Assembly (NCBI RefSeq): GCF_000759535.1
Contig: NZ_CP009455.1
Span: 2,418,001-2,482,000 of the forward strand
Length of the DNA: 64,000 bases
Direction of reading: 5' to 3'
Source: Pseudomonas cremoricolorata
Lineage (GTDB): Bacteria > Pseudomonadota > Gammaproteobacteria > Pseudomonadales > Pseudomonadaceae
In this document: positions 1-9,008 of the stretch, in pieces
Numbering within the stretch: position 1 is the first letter of the stretch
Layout: each line of letters begins with the position of its first letter
The notes under the pieces: generated by a model
The model's database searches: none
Told to the model about the DNA's origin: nothing
The model's input: the letters and a program-made list of their open reading frames with translations, nothing else
Translations under genes and position numbers: made by a program

Positions 1-338
1 TCTGTGCGGTGACGTCGGCGCTGTGCGTGTTGCTGTTGCTCAATCGCCGCGCGCTGCGTGCCAAGCGCGAAGGCCGCAGCTACTCGCTGGCCTACCTGCT
101 GGCCTGGATCTGGGCGGGGGGCGCGACGGCGGTGGTGCTCAGCCAGCCCGCCTTGGCCGATGAAGCCCCGGCGCTGCTGTCGGTGGTGCTGTCGAGCTTG
201 CTGGGTGGGGTCGCGGCGGCTATCGTCGCGCACCTCTGGCACGAGCGCGAGCAACGCCCGCCGACGCCGCGTGCCGCTCGCACCCCGCGGCGTGGCAAAG
301 CCGAGCAGGCATTGGCGCAGGTCAAGGCGCGTCTGTAG
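1..338 (+). CDS. Membrane protein of unknown function, 3' end only
   Basis: The reading frame is open to the left edge of the window, so only the C-terminal part of about 112 residues is seen; the GTG at 9 is merely the first start-like codon and need not be the real start. Three hydrophobic stretches are visible (an LCVLLLLN-type segment at the edge, a LAYLLAWIWAGGATAVVL segment and a VVLSSLLGGVAAAIVAHLW segment), followed by a basic, Arg/Ala-rich tail that should be cytoplasmic. I do not recognise the family. The stop codon lies inside the end of the convergent SulP transporter gene, a 17-bp tail-to-tail overlap. Confidence 0.6.
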   Translation, partial: CAVTSALCVLLLLNRRALRAKREGRSYSLAYLLAWIWAGGATAVVLSQPALADEAPALLSVVLSSLLGGVAAAIVAHLWHEREQRPPTPRAARTPRRGKAEQALAQVKARL

Positions 339-2037
339 CCGGCGCCGCCTGCGCCCGGCGCTGGCGATTGCGCCACAGCCGGTAGGCGCGGATGCCGGCA
401 CGCACCGAGCCGAACAGCAACTCGCCTTCCATCTCCCGCGCCAGCCCTGAGCGCACCAGCATGCGCAGGAAACGCCCACGGGCGCGGGCGATGGCGAAAT
501 GCACACCCTGCGCGGCCAGGGTGGCGCGCACTTCGCGCAAGGCTTCAAGGCCCGTCACATCCAGACTGCTCACCGCCTCGGCATCGAACAGCACGGCCTT
601 GATCTGCTGCTCGCGTTGCATCGCTTCGAGCAGGCGCAGTTTGAAGTAGTCGGCATTGAAGAACAGGATCGCGTCGTCGAAGCGGTACACCAGCAGCCCC
701 GGCACCGTGCGCGCCTCGGGGTGGTGGCGCAGGTTGACCTGGCCCTCGACCCCGGGCAGCCAGCCGAGCACCGCGTCGGTCGGCTGATAGATGCTGTACA
801 GCAGGCGCAGAATGGCCAGGGTCACGGCGAAGATGATCCCCGGCAGCACGCCCAGGCCGAGCACGCCGGCGGTGGTCAGCAGGCACAGGCAGAACTCGAA
901 GCGGCTGAGCGTGAGGATGCTGCGCAGCGACTGCACATCGATCAGCCCCCAACCGGCCATCAACAGCACGGCGCCGAGGGCGGCCTGGGGAATCCACGCC
1001 ATGGGCGCGGTGAACAGCAGCAACACCAAGGCAATCACCAGGGCGGCGACGATGCCCACCAGTTGGCTGCGCCCGCCGACCATGTCGTTGACCGCGGTGC
1101 GTGAATCGGCGCCGCTGATGGCAAAGCCTTGCGACAGCCCGGCGGCCAGGTTGCTCACGCCCAGGGCGACGAACTCGTGGTTGGCGTTGATCGCATAGCC
1201 GTGGCGCGCGGCGAAGCTGCGCGCGGTGAGCATGGCGCTGCAAAAGCTCACGGTGGCGATGCCCAGGGCGTCGCGCAGCAGACTCTTGGTTTCTTCCAGG
1301 CTGATCTGCGGCCAGGCCAGGTGCGGCATGCCACCCGGCACCGGGCCGAGCACGGCGACGCCGAAGCGGTCCAGGCCGAACAGCCCGCTGAGCGCGGTGA
1401 ACACCGCCACCACCACCAGCGCCACCGGCAGGCGCGGGTAGCGCCGTGGCAACACGATGAGCATGGCCAGCGCAGCCAGGCCCAGGGTCAGGGTCAGCCA
1501 GCGGATTTCGCCCAGGCGATTGAGGAAGTCGAGCAGGCTCAGCACGAAGCCTTCACCGACGAAGCTGAAACCCACCACCTTGGACAACTGCCCGGCGATC
1601 AGGCTCAGGCCGATGCCGTTGAGGTAGCCGATCAGAATCGGCCGCGAAAAGAAGCTGGCGATGAAGCCGGCGCGGGCCAGCCCCGCGCCGATCAGCATGG
1701 CCCCCACCAGCAGGGTGACGACTACCGACAGCTCGGCGGTGCGCTGTGTGTCACCCATCGCCAGCGGCGCTACGGCCCCGGCGATCATCGCGCAGGTGGC
1801 GGCATCCGGGCCGACCATCAACTGCCGCGAACTGCCGATCAGGGCGTAGACGATCATCGGCAGCACGCAGGCGTACAGACCATATTGCGCCGGCAGGCCG
1901 ACGATCTGCGCATAGGCGATGGCAATGGGAATCTGAATGGCTGCTACCGACAGACCCGCCTGCACATCGGCCGAGAACCATTCACGGCGGTAACGCAGCA
2001 GGTTGGCCAGGCCTGGAAGCCAGCGGGAAATGAACAT
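322..2037 (-). CDS. SulP family anion transporter with C-terminal STAS domain
   Basis: Inner-membrane transporter of 571 aa, the usual SulP length. The N-terminal 420 residues are a string of hydrophobic helices that open with the SulP-type core (SVAAIQIPIAIAYAQIVGLP, about residues 30-49). Residues about 450-555 form a cytoplasmic STAS domain with the typical DVTGLEALREV segment. Family members carry sulfate, bicarbonate, dicarboxylates or other anions by proton or sodium coupling; the substrate cannot be read from sequence. The ATG at 2037 follows an AAAGGA ribosome site. It is a single gene, converging on the partial gene at the left edge and separated from the GntR gene by 102 bp. Confidence 0.9.
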   Translation of the reverse strand: MFISRWLPGLANLLRYRREWFSADVQAGLSVAAIQIPIAIAYAQIVGLPAQYGLYACVLPMIVYALIGSSRQLMVGPDAATCAMIAGAVAPLAMGDTQRTAELSVVVTLLVGAMLIGAGLARAGFIASFFSRPILIGYLNGIGLSLIAGQLSKVVGFSFVGEGFVLSLLDFLNRLGEIRWLTLTLGLAALAMLIVLPRRYPRLPVALVVVAVFTALSGLFGLDRFGVAVLGPVPGGMPHLAWPQISLEETKSLLRDALGIATVSFCSAMLTARSFAARHGYAINANHEFVALGVSNLAAGLSQGFAISGADSRTAVNDMVGGRSQLVGIVAALVIALVLLLFTAPMAWIPQAALGAVLLMAGWGLIDVQSLRSILTLSRFEFCLCLLTTAGVLGLGVLPGIIFAVTLAILRLLYSIYQPTDAVLGWLPGVEGQVNLRHHPEARTVPGLLVYRFDDAILFFNADYFKLRLLEAMQREQQIKAVLFDAEAVSSLDVTGLEALREVRATLAAQGVHFAIARARGRFLRMLVRSGLAREMEGELLFGSVRAGIRAYRLWRNRQRRAQAAPATDAP

Positions 2038-2139
2038 GGGCAGTCCTTTGAAAATGGTTCATCCGAATGGCGCTGCTTTACCGCCGCAGCACCTGATATG
2101 CCGCCAAACCCGGCGACGACGCAAGCGCCGGCTGCTGCC

Positions 2140-3159
2140 TCAGGCCAGCCGTTGCAGGTAGCTGGGCACCTGCGGTTCAGGCAGCACAGAGAGCACCTTG
2201 AGCCGCTGGAGGGTGCGCTCGCGGGCCTTGCCGATGTGGTCGCGCAGGCATGAGCAGGCCGATTCCACGGTGCCGTACAGCAACGCCTCGAATACCAGGC
2301 GGTGTTCCATCAGCATCGCCTGGTCGTTGCTGCTGTGCAGCGCCTCATGAAGAATGCGGCCGACGTTCATGGGAATCTGACACTGGCGAATCACCGCTGC
2401 CATGCGCGTGTTGGCGATGCCGGCCAGGCAGGTGACGTGCAGATCGTGCTCGAGCTGCTCGATGTCGGCACGCGACACCTCGCGCCCGGCGTCCTGGGCG
2501 TCGACCACGCGCTGCAACATCGCCTGCAACTCAGTGCGTGACACCCGCTCGACTCCTTGGCGCAGGGCGTCGGGTTCGAGCAGCATGCGCAGCTCGTAAT
2601 CCTGCTTGACCGCCTGCGCGGTCAGCGGCCCGGCCAGCCACTGCGAGTAGGGTTCCTTTTCCACCAGGCCCTTGTCGCGCAGGCGCATCAGCGCTTCCCT
2701 GACCACGTTGCTGCTGACGTTGAGCGCCTCGGCCGCACGCTGGCCGTCGATGCGGTAGTGACCGAACACCATGAAACGAATCACCGTTTCCGCCAATTGC
2801 TCGTAGATGCGCTCACCCAACGGGCGGTAATCGATCAGTTCTTCCTGTCGCTCCAGGCCCAGCAGTTGCCGGGTCAGCGGCACCCGCCGCGGGGTGGCCT
2901 CGGTGCCGTGGGGGTCGATGAGAAAGCCGCGGCCTTCGAAGCGGCGGATCAGCCCTTCTTCATGCAGCAGGTTCAACGCCTGGCGCACCGGCACCCGGCT
3001 GGTGCCGAACAGCTCCGCCAGCGGCCCCTCGACCAGCACCAGCCCGGTCACTGCCTGCCCGCCCAGAATCGCCTCGCGCAGGGTGGTGCGGATGACTTCG
3101 TAGCGTGAAGTTGGGCGCTCGTCCAAGGGCGGTGTCGCGGACATCGAGTCAGGTCTCAT
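2140..3159 (-). CDS. GntR-family regulator with two winged-helix domains and an FCD-type effector domain
   Basis: A 339-aa regulator. Residues about 18-82 form a GntR winged helix (SRVPVRQALNLLHEEGLIRR). A second similar domain occupies about 112-176 (NVVREALMRLRDKGLVEKE). The C-terminal all-helical region looks like an FCD ligand-binding domain. Ordinary FCD members have one DNA-binding domain and are about 220-250 aa, so the doubled head is unusual. The gene is divergent from the amidase operon starting at 3446, and the shared 286-bp region carries AAATG/CATTT palindromes, so it is the likely repressor of that operon and of itself (inference). Start 3159 is uncertain; an ATG at 3144 is possible, and neither has a strong ribosome site. 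Confidence 0.85.
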   Translation of the reverse strand: MRPDSMSATPPLDERPTSRYEVIRTTLREAILGGQAVTGLVLVEGPLAELFGTSRVPVRQALNLLHEEGLIRRFEGRGFLIDPHGTEATPRRVPLTRQLLGLERQEELIDYRPLGERIYEQLAETVIRFMVFGHYRIDGQRAAEALNVSSNVVREALMRLRDKGLVEKEPYSQWLAGPLTAQAVKQDYELRMLLEPDALRQGVERVSRTELQAMLQRVVDAQDAGREVSRADIEQLEHDLHVTCLAGIANTRMAAVIRQCQIPMNVGRILHEALHSSNDQAMLMEHRLVFEALLYGTVESACSCLRDHIGKARERTLQRLKVLSVLPEPQVPSYLQRLA

Positions 3160-3262
3160 GGGGCGGAATGGGCAAGTTTCTCACAAGCACGGCGGGAATG
3201 TGCCTACACCCGGTAACACTTCCCTGATCGATCCTGAGGCAAGGCTGTTACCGAACGCCTCA

Positions 3263-3275
3263 AAATGGATCATTT
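3263..3275. promoter_or_regulatory. Candidate GntR operator O1 (AAATG-N3-CATTT)
   Basis: AAATGGATCATTT: two perfect inverted 5-bp arms around 3 bp. It lies about 100 bp upstream of the GntR start, in the divergent region. The arms are identical to those of the palindrome at 3422-3433. FCD-type GntR proteins bind short AT-flanked palindromes, so binding by the adjacent regulator is a reasonable inference. Confidence 0.5.
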
Positions 3276-3404
3276 ACAAAAACATCCAATTTAAGCGCCA
3301 GCGTCGCTATGGATTGTCTCGGCGCACGGCTCGACCATGCGCCAGAGCGGTTTGGCCTGGTAGAAAACCTGCCGGCCACAACTTGGCACGTTCAGTGCTT
3401 TCTC

Positions 3405-3433
3405 AAATGTACGTATTAAATAAATGTACATTT
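3405..3433. promoter_or_regulatory. Candidate GntR operator O2 with extra half-site, upstream of the amidase gene
   Basis: Positions 3422-3433 read AAATGTACATTT, a perfect 12-bp palindrome. Positions 3405-3412 repeat its left two thirds (AAATGTAC), 17 bp upstream centre to centre. The palindrome ends just before the AGAGGT ribosome site at 3435-3440 and the ATG at 3446. The arms match those of the site at 3263-3275. Confidence 0.55.
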
Positions 3434-3445
3434 TAGAGGTGGCGG

Positions 3446-4795
3446 ATGAATGTCGATGGCGTGTCCCTGGCCCAGGCGTATGCCGAGGCAACGGCTGATC
3501 CGCTGAGTGTGGCGCAGCAGGCGTTGCAGGCCGCGCAGCAGCTACCGGCGGCGTTCGTCAGCTTGTGCCAGAAGCGCGCACTGCGTGAGGCAGAAGCCGC
3601 CCGCCAGCGCTGGCAGGCCGGTCAGCCGCTGTCGCCGCTCGATGGCGTGCCGGTGGTGTGGAAAGACCTCTACGACCTTGCCGGGCAAATCACCAGCGCC
3701 GGGGCCAAGGTGCGCATGCATGACGCCCCCGCAGCCTGCGACTGTGCCTTGGCGAGCGTGCTGAGCCGCGCCGGCATGGTCAGCTTGGGCAAGACCAACC
3801 TGAGCGAGCTGGCCTATTCGGGCCTGGGCCTCAACCCGCACTTCGGCACCCCGGCCAACGCCGTGGCGCAAGGCCCGGTGCGGGTGCCCGGCGGCTCTTC
3901 TTCGGGCTCGGCGGTGGCGGTGGCCAAGGGTGTGGCGCCCATAGCCATGTCGACCGACACGGCCGGTTCCATTCGCATCCCTGCCGCCTTCAATGGCCTG
4001 GTCGGCTACCGCAGCAGCAGCCAGCGCTATGACTTCAGCGGGGTCACGCCGCTGGCGGTGTCGCTCGATGCGCTGGGCCCGATCACCACCAGCGTGCGCG
4101 ATGCCATGGCGGTCGATGCCCTGTTGCTGGGCAAGCCGTTCGCCGCCAGGCCGCTGCCGGTTGCCGGTTTGCGCCTGCGGGTCGACGACGCGCTGCTGGA
4201 GGATGCGCGCATTCAGCCGGAGGTCAAAGCCAATCTGCTGGCCGCCGCCGAGCGCCTGCAAGCGGCCGGTGCGAGCCTGGAATACGGCCGCGTCGAGGCG
4301 TTCCATCAGGCCCTGGCGCTGATCGAACAGGTCGGCTGGCTGGGCAGCGCTGAGGCCTTCGCCCGCTACGAGTCGCTGCTCGACAGCCCGGACGCCGAGC
4401 ACCTCGACCCACGTGTACGCACCCGCCTGGAGGCCGCCCGGCATTTCCCGGCCAGCCGCCAGGTACGCCTGTACCAGGCCTCGCGTAGCCTGCGCCAGCA
4501 CATCGCCGATGAGCTGGACGGCGCGATGCTGCTGACCCCGACGGTTGCCCATGTCGCGCCGTTGCTGGCGCCCCTGCAAGACGATGCAGCGCTGTTCGCC
4601 GCGAGCAATCTGGCCACCCTGCGCCTGACCATGCCCGGCAGCATGCTCGACATGCCCGGGGTGGCTCTGCCCAGTGGCACCGGCGAGGCCGGCATGCCCA
4701 CCAGCGTGCTGGTCTCAGGCCCCAGTGGCAGCGACGCGCACCTGCTGCGCGTCGCGCTGACCCTCGAACCCTATGTACGCGGCGTAGCCCGCTAA
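3446..4795 (+). CDS. Amidase-signature family amidohydrolase
   Basis: A 449-aa member of the amidase signature family, hydrolysing a carboxamide to acid plus ammonia. The Ser-cisSer-Lys triad is visible: Lys73 (VWKDLYD), the Ser-rich loop GGSSSGSA at 149-156 giving the cis-Ser (Ser151 by spacing), and nucleophile Ser175 in TDTAGSIRIPA. No signal peptide, so cytoplasmic. It is the first gene of an eight-gene run, 29 bp ahead of the imidase-like gene. Beside a cyclic-imide hydrolase the natural guess is a half-amidase that removes ammonia from the ring-opened product. The exact substrate is unknown; glutamyl-tRNA amidotransferase subunit A is unlikely without gatB/gatC. ATG 3446 follows AGAGGT. 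Confidence 0.85.
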   Translation: MNVDGVSLAQAYAEATADPLSVAQQALQAAQQLPAAFVSLCQKRALREAEAARQRWQAGQPLSPLDGVPVVWKDLYDLAGQITSAGAKVRMHDAPAACDCALASVLSRAGMVSLGKTNLSELAYSGLGLNPHFGTPANAVAQGPVRVPGGSSSGSAVAVAKGVAPIAMSTDTAGSIRIPAAFNGLVGYRSSSQRYDFSGVTPLAVSLDALGPITTSVRDAMAVDALLLGKPFAARPLPVAGLRLRVDDALLEDARIQPEVKANLLAAAERLQAAGASLEYGRVEAFHQALALIEQVGWLGSAEAFARYESLLDSPDAEHLDPRVRTRLEAARHFPASRQVRLYQASRSLRQHIADELDGAMLLTPTVAHVAPLLAPLQDDAALFAASNLATLRLTMPGSMLDMPGVALPSGTGEAGMPTSVLVSGPSGSDAHLLRVALTLEPYVRGVAR

Positions 4796-4824
4796 CCCTT
4801 CTGAATCTCAATGAGGTGTAGATC

Positions 4825-5706
4825 ATGGCGAAAGAAATCTTTGTCTCCATCGGCGTCGACGTCGATGCGGTCGCTGGCTGGCTGGGGTCCTACGGCGGTG
4901 AAGACTCCCCGGACGACATCTCCCGCGGCCTGTTCGCCGGTGAAGTCGGCTCGCCGCGGCTGCTCAAGCTGTTCGAGAAGTACAACCTGCGCACCACTTG
5001 GTTCATCCCCGGCCACTCGGTGGAAACCTTCCCCGAACAGATGAAGGCGGTGGTCGCCGCCGGCCACGAAATCGGCGTGCATGGCTACAGCCATGAAAAC
5101 CCCATCGCCATGACCCCCGAGCAGGAAGAGATCGTCCTCGACAAGTCGATCGAAATCATCACCCAGCTCGCCGGCAAGCGCCCCACCGGCTACGTGGCGC
5201 CGTGGTGGGAATTCAGCAACGTCACCAACGAACTGCTGCTGCGCAAGGGCATCAAGTACGACCACAGCCTGATGCACAACGACTTCCATCCCTACTACGT
5301 GCGGGTCAAGGACAGCTGGAGCAAGATCGACTACAGCCAGCACCCCGACACCTGGATGAAACCGCTGGTGCGTGGCGAGGAAACCGATCTGGTGGAGATT
5401 CCCGCCAACTGGTACCTCGATGACCTGCCGCCCATGATGTTCATCAAGAAGTCGCCCAACAGCCACGGCTTCGTCAACCCGCGGCACCTGGAAGAAATGT
5501 GGCGCGACCAGTTCGACTGGGTCTACCGCGAACATGACTACGCCGTGTTCCCCATCACCATCCACCCCGACGTCTCCGGCCGTCCGCAGGTGCTGCTGAT
5601 GCTCGAGCGCTTCATCGAGCACATGCAGGGCCATGCGGGGGTGAAGTTCGTGACCATGGACGAAATCGCCGACGACTTCATTCGCCGCCAGCCGCGCAAA
5701 GGCTGA
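4825..5706 (+). CDS. PgdA-like / cyclic imidase metal-dependent hydrolase (polysaccharide deacetylase fold)
   Basis: Cytoplasmic 293-aa NodB-fold hydrolase without signal peptide. The metal ligands are visible: Asp14 (GVDVDAVAG) and His86/His90 ([10 protein letters not shown]), the same positions I recall for Helicobacter pylori PgdA, to which it looks closely related along its whole length ([49 protein letters not shown]). From memory, the cyclic imide hydrolase described from Pseudomonas putida YZ-26 is also 293 aa and of this fold. Intracellular location, the amidase upstream and the importer downstream favour imide ring opening over peptidoglycan deacetylation; that is inference. TGAGGTG precedes the ATG. 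Confidence 0.85.
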   Translation: MAKEIFVSIGVDVDAVAGWLGSYGGEDSPDDISRGLFAGEVGSPRLLKLFEKYNLRTTWFIPGHSVETFPEQMKAVVAAGHEIGVHGYSHENPIAMTPEQEEIVLDKSIEIITQLAGKRPTGYVAPWWEFSNVTNELLLRKGIKYDHSLMHNDFHPYYVRVKDSWSKIDYSQHPDTWMKPLVRGEETDLVEIPANWYLDDLPPMMFIKKSPNSHGFVNPRHLEEMWRDQFDWVYREHDYAVFPITIHPDVSGRPQVLLMLERFIEHMQGHAGVKFVTMDEIADDFIRRQPRKG

Positions 5707-5757
5707 CGCCGCCGACCTTCTGCCAACCCTGCCCACAACAACAAGAGACCCACCACG

Positions 5758-7113
5758 ATGACCACGCAGGCCACCACCACGACGCCCGTCGGCGCCCCCG
5801 GGGCATGGAAACCGGTACACCTCGATTCCAAGGATGTTCGCTATGCCACCTGGATCGCCTTCTTCGCCTGGGTGTTCGCTGTCTATGACTTCATCCTGTT
5901 CGGCACCTTGCTGCCGGTGATGGGTGGGCATTTCACCTGGAGCGAGGCCGAGCAGGCCGAGATCGCCACCTGGGTCGCCGTGGGCGGCGCGGTGGTGGCC
6001 TTCATCGTCGGCCCATTGGTAGACAAGATCGGTCGCCGTGGCGGGATCATCTTCACCATTGGCGGCACCGCGTTGTGTTCGGCGCTTACTGCGGTATGCG
6101 CCGGCATGGGCAAGGGGCCGCTGATTGCCGTGCGCTCGGTGGCGGGTCTGGGGTATGCCGAGGAAGGGGTCAACGCCACCTACCTCACCGAGGTCTATGC
6201 GGCCTCGACCGATCCCAAGCTGATCAAGCGCCGCGGCTTCGTCTACAGCCTGGTGCAAAGCGGCTGGCCAGTCGGTGCTCTGATCGCCGCCGGGCTCACC
6301 GCCTTGCTGCTGCCGCACATCGGCTGGCAAGGCTGCTTCGTGTTCGCGGCGGTGCCGGCGCTGGTGGTGGCGATTCTGGCCCGCAAGCTCAAGGAAAGCC
6401 CGCAGTTCCAGGTGCACCAGCGTATTCGCCAACTGCGTAAGGCTGGTGATGAAGCGGCTGCGCGCAGCCTGGCCAGCGAATACCAGGTCGATTACGACGA
6501 GCATGCCAAGGCCGGCGTTGCCGCCGCCTTCCGCGGTGCCGCGCTGCGCCCGACCGTGGTGTTGAGCCTGGCGATTCTGCTCAACTGGTCGGCGATTCAG
6601 GTGTTCAGCGTGCTCGGCACCTCGGTGATCGTCAGCGTTCACCAGCTGTCGTTCCAGAATTCGCTGTGGATTCTGGTGCTGTCGAACCTGGTCGGCTTCA
6701 TCGGCTACCTGTTCCATGGCTGGCTGGGCGACCGCCTGGGACGGCGCAATACCGTCGCGCTGGGCTGGATGTGTGGCGGCGTGGCGTTCTTTGCCATGCT
6801 GCAGGCGCCGAGCCAACTGACCACCGTGGTGGCGCTGTACAGCCTGGGCCTGTTCTTCCTCACCGGGCCTTATTCGGCGATGTTGTTCTTCATGGGCGAA
6901 AGCTTCCCCACCAGTATCCGTGCCACGGGCGGTGCCATCGTCCACGCCATGGGGCCGATTGGCGCCATCGTCGCCGGCCTGGGCATCACCAGCGTGCTCA
7001 ACGCGGGCGGTCAGTGGCACAGCGCGGCGCTGTGGTTCGGCGCGTTGCCGTGCTTCCTCTCGGGCGTGGTGATGTTCGCCGCGCGCCATGTCGAGCCGCA
7101 TTCGGTCAAGTAA
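5758..7113 (+). CDS. MFS transporter, probable uptake of the cluster's substrate
   Basis: A 451-aa inner-membrane carrier with about 12 hydrophobic helices. MFS signatures are present after helix 2 (GPLVDKIGRRGG) and in the second half (GWLGDRLGRR). The central loop (about residues 205-250) is charged and cytoplasmic. It resembles sugar-porter/aromatic-acid type symporters in length and layout, but the substrate cannot be told. It lies 51 bp after the imidase-like gene and 32 bp before the first dehydrogenase gene on the same strand, so it most likely imports the compound degraded by this operon. Confidence 0.85.
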   Translation: MTTQATTTTPVGAPGAWKPVHLDSKDVRYATWIAFFAWVFAVYDFILFGTLLPVMGGHFTWSEAEQAEIATWVAVGGAVVAFIVGPLVDKIGRRGGIIFTIGGTALCSALTAVCAGMGKGPLIAVRSVAGLGYAEEGVNATYLTEVYAASTDPKLIKRRGFVYSLVQSGWPVGALIAAGLTALLLPHIGWQGCFVFAAVPALVVAILARKLKESPQFQVHQRIRQLRKAGDEAAARSLASEYQVDYDEHAKAGVAAAFRGAALRPTVVLSLAILLNWSAIQVFSVLGTSVIVSVHQLSFQNSLWILVLSNLVGFIGYLFHGWLGDRLGRRNTVALGWMCGGVAFFAMLQAPSQLTTVVALYSLGLFFLTGPYSAMLFFMGESFPTSIRATGGAIVHAMGPIGAIVAGLGITSVLNAGGQWHSAALWFGALPCFLSGVVMFAARHVEPHSVK

Positions 7114-7145
7114 CTCAACAGATCAAGCGATAAGGAGTTCTCGCG

Positions 7146-7907
7146 ATGTCTCAACCTGTAGCTCTCATCACCGGCGCCGCCAGCGGCATCGGCCAGGCCG
7201 TGGCCGTGGCCTACGCCAGGCAGGGCGTGCGTGTGGTCGGCGGATACCTGCCGGGCGCCGGCCACGACCCGCTCGACACCGAGCGCCTGGTGCAAGCCGC
7301 CGGTGGCGAGTGCCTGATGCTGCCGATGGACGTCACCGACAGCGCTTCGCTCGACGCCATCGCCAAGGCAGCGGTAGAGCGCTTCGGCCGCCTCGACTAC
7401 GCGGTGGCCAACGCCGGCCTGCTGCGCAAGGCCGCGCTGCTGGAGATGACCGACGCGCAGTGGAACGAGATGCTCGACGTCGACCTCACCGGCGTCATGC
7501 GCACCTTCCGCAGCGCCAGCCGCTACCTGGGCGAGGGCGGTGCGCTGGTGGCCATTTCATCGATCGCCGGCGGCGTCTACGGCTGGCAGGAGCATTGCCA
7601 CTACGCCGCGGCCAAGGCCGGGGTGCCGGGGCTGTGCCGCTCGCTGGCGGTGGAACTGGCGCCACGTGGTATTCGCTGCAATGCGGTGATTCCGGGCCTG
7701 ATCGAAACCCCGCAATCGCTCGATGGCAAGAACTCGCTCGGCCCCGAAGGCCTGGCCAGGGCCGGCAAGAGCATCCCGCTCGGTCGGGTCGGGCGCGCCA
7801 GCGAAGTGGCCGAGCTGGTGTGCTACCTGAGCAGCCCGCAGGCGAGCTACATCACCGGGCAAAGCATTACCATCGACGGCGGTCTGACCGTTCGCTGGCC
7901 GGAATGA
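7146..7907 (+). CDS. Short-chain dehydrogenase/reductase, first of two
   Basis: A 253-aa classical SDR. Cofactor motif TGAASGIG at residues 9-16, structural NAG at 89-91, catalytic Ser138/139, Tyr153 and Lys157 (HYAAAKAG), and a typical C-terminal IDGG segment. It should oxidise an alcohol or reduce a ketone with NAD(P). A strong AAGGAG site precedes ATG 7146. It sits between the transporter and a second SDR gene of different sequence, so the two probably act on successive or related intermediates. A hydroxyl- or keto-bearing substrate is implied; its identity is unknown. Confidence 0.85.
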   Translation: MSQPVALITGAASGIGQAVAVAYARQGVRVVGGYLPGAGHDPLDTERLVQAAGGECLMLPMDVTDSASLDAIAKAAVERFGRLDYAVANAGLLRKAALLEMTDAQWNEMLDVDLTGVMRTFRSASRYLGEGGALVAISSIAGGVYGWQEHCHYAAAKAGVPGLCRSLAVELAPRGIRCNAVIPGLIETPQSLDGKNSLGPEGLARAGKSIPLGRVGRASEVAELVCYLSSPQASYITGQSITIDGGLTVRWPE

Positions 7908-7950
7908 ACCCCTCGCCGCACGCCTGGCGTGCGGCCATCAGGAGTGAACC

Positions 7951-8700
7951 ATGCAACTACTGAACAACCGCCGCGCCGTGGTCACCGGGGCCGCCAGCGG
8001 CATCGGTGCGGCCATCGCCCATGCCTATGCCGAGGCCGGCGCGCGCCTGGTACTGTGTGACCGCGACGGCGAGCGCCTGGCCGCGGTGGCCACCGCCTGC
8101 CGGGCGTTGGGCGCCGAAGTGCTGGAATGCATGGCCGATGTCGGCAGCCGCGAAGGCGCACAAGCCGGCGTGGATGCCTGCGTGCAAGGGCTGGGCGGCA
8201 TCGACATTCTGGTCAACAACGCCGGCATGCTGACCCAGGCCGACTGCGTCGACCTGACCCAACAGATGTGGGACGACATGCTGCGCGTCGACCTCACCAG
8301 CGTCTTCGTCGCCAGCCAGCGCGCCTTGCCGCATATGCTGGCACAGCGCTGGGGGCGGATCATCAACATCGCCTCGCAGCTGGGCATCAAGGGCGGCGCG
8401 CAACTGACCCACTACGCTGCAGCCAAGGCCGGTGTGATCGGCTTCAGCAAGTCGCTGGCCCATGAAGTGAGCAAAGACAACGTGCTGGTCAATTGCATCG
8501 CCCCGGGGCCGATCGAAACGCCGCTGGTCGATGGCATCAGCCAGGCCTGGAAGGCCGCCAAGGCCAAGGAGCTGCCGCTGGGTCGCTTCGGCAGGGCCGA
8601 GGAAGTGGCGCCGGTGGCGGTACTGCTGGCGTCCGAGCCGGGCGGCAATCTGTTCGTCGGCCAGACCCTCAACCCCAACTCCGGCGACGTCATGCCTTGA
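7951..8700 (+). CDS. Short-chain dehydrogenase/reductase, second of two
   Basis: A 249-aa classical SDR with TGAASGIG at 12-19, NNAG at 89-92, Ser142, Tyr155 and Lys159 (HYAAAKAG). It is FabG-like in layout but ends in GQTLNPNSGDVMP instead of the usual VDGG tail. It is clearly not a recent duplicate of the preceding SDR. 43 bp separate it from that gene and 8 bp from the next, with an AGGAG site before ATG 7951. Likely a second redox step on the same catabolic route; substrate unknown. Confidence 0.85.
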   Translation: MQLLNNRRAVVTGAASGIGAAIAHAYAEAGARLVLCDRDGERLAAVATACRALGAEVLECMADVGSREGAQAGVDACVQGLGGIDILVNNAGMLTQADCVDLTQQMWDDMLRVDLTSVFVASQRALPHMLAQRWGRIINIASQLGIKGGAQLTHYAAAKAGVIGFSKSLAHEVSKDNVLVNCIAPGPIETPLVDGISQAWKAAKAKELPLGRFGRAEEVAPVAVLLASEPGGNLFVGQTLNPNSGDVMP

Positions 8701-8708
8701 GGTGAACC

Positions 8709-9008
8709 ATGTGTGGACTGTGCGGCCTGATCGGCGAAGACGCGCACTGGAGCGATCCCATCGACAGCAGCCTGCCGGGGCGGCGCGAACGCTTGCGCCG
8801 CATCGCCGCGATCAACCAGGTGCTGACGCCGTTTCGGCTCAAGGTCAGTGACGTGCAAGGAGCGAGCTATCTGCTGCAAGGCCCGACCGGCAAGCAGGGC
8901 ATCGCCTCGGGCCTGGAGCAACTGTGGCAGGTGGCTGAGGACATCCTCAGCCGCCCGCTCGACCCCCTCGACCCGCGCATCCTCGAGCACCTGGAGGCGC
9001 GGGCATGA
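8709..9008 (+). CDS. Small conserved-looking protein beginning MCGLCG, unknown function
   Basis: A 99-aa protein that begins with two closely spaced cysteines (MCGLCGLIG), followed by a basic helical region (RRERLRRIAAINQ) and an acidic tail. I do not recognise a named family. The start imitates the Cys2 start of class II glutamine amidotransferases, but the protein is far too short for that fold. It overlaps the CobW gene by 4 bp (ATGA) and follows the SDR gene by 8 bp, so it is coupled to both. Its paired cysteines suggest a metal-binding or metal-transfer partner of the CobW protein. GAGGTGAACC precedes the ATG. Confidence 0.7.
   Translation: MCGLCGLIGEDAHWSDPIDSSLPGRRERLRRIAAINQVLTPFRLKVSDVQGASYLLQGPTGKQGIASGLEQLWQVAEDILSRPLDPLDPRILEHLEARA

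Larger units (their letters stand above)
3160..3445. promoter_or_regulatory. Divergent control region of the imide cluster and its GntR gene
   Basis: A 286-bp intergenic region, markedly more AT-rich than its surroundings, between the GntR gene (leftwards) and the amidase gene (rightwards). It contains a palindromic site at 3263-3275 and another at 3422-3433 with an extra half-site at 3405-3412. No -35/-10 pair stands out clearly. The site at 3422-3433 ends 12 bp before the amidase start codon, which would fit repression. Confidence 0.6.

Noticed and set aside
4792..7101. 769-residue open frame on the minus strand opposite the imidase and MFS genes
   Set aside because: Composition (His, Gln, Arg, Gly-rich) is that of a high-GC antisense shadow; the plus-strand genes have clear motifs and spacing.
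8709..9008. Class II glutamine amidotransferase, suggested by the MCGLCG start
   Set aside because: Only the first residues resemble it; 99 aa is too short for the Ntn fold and later motifs are absent.
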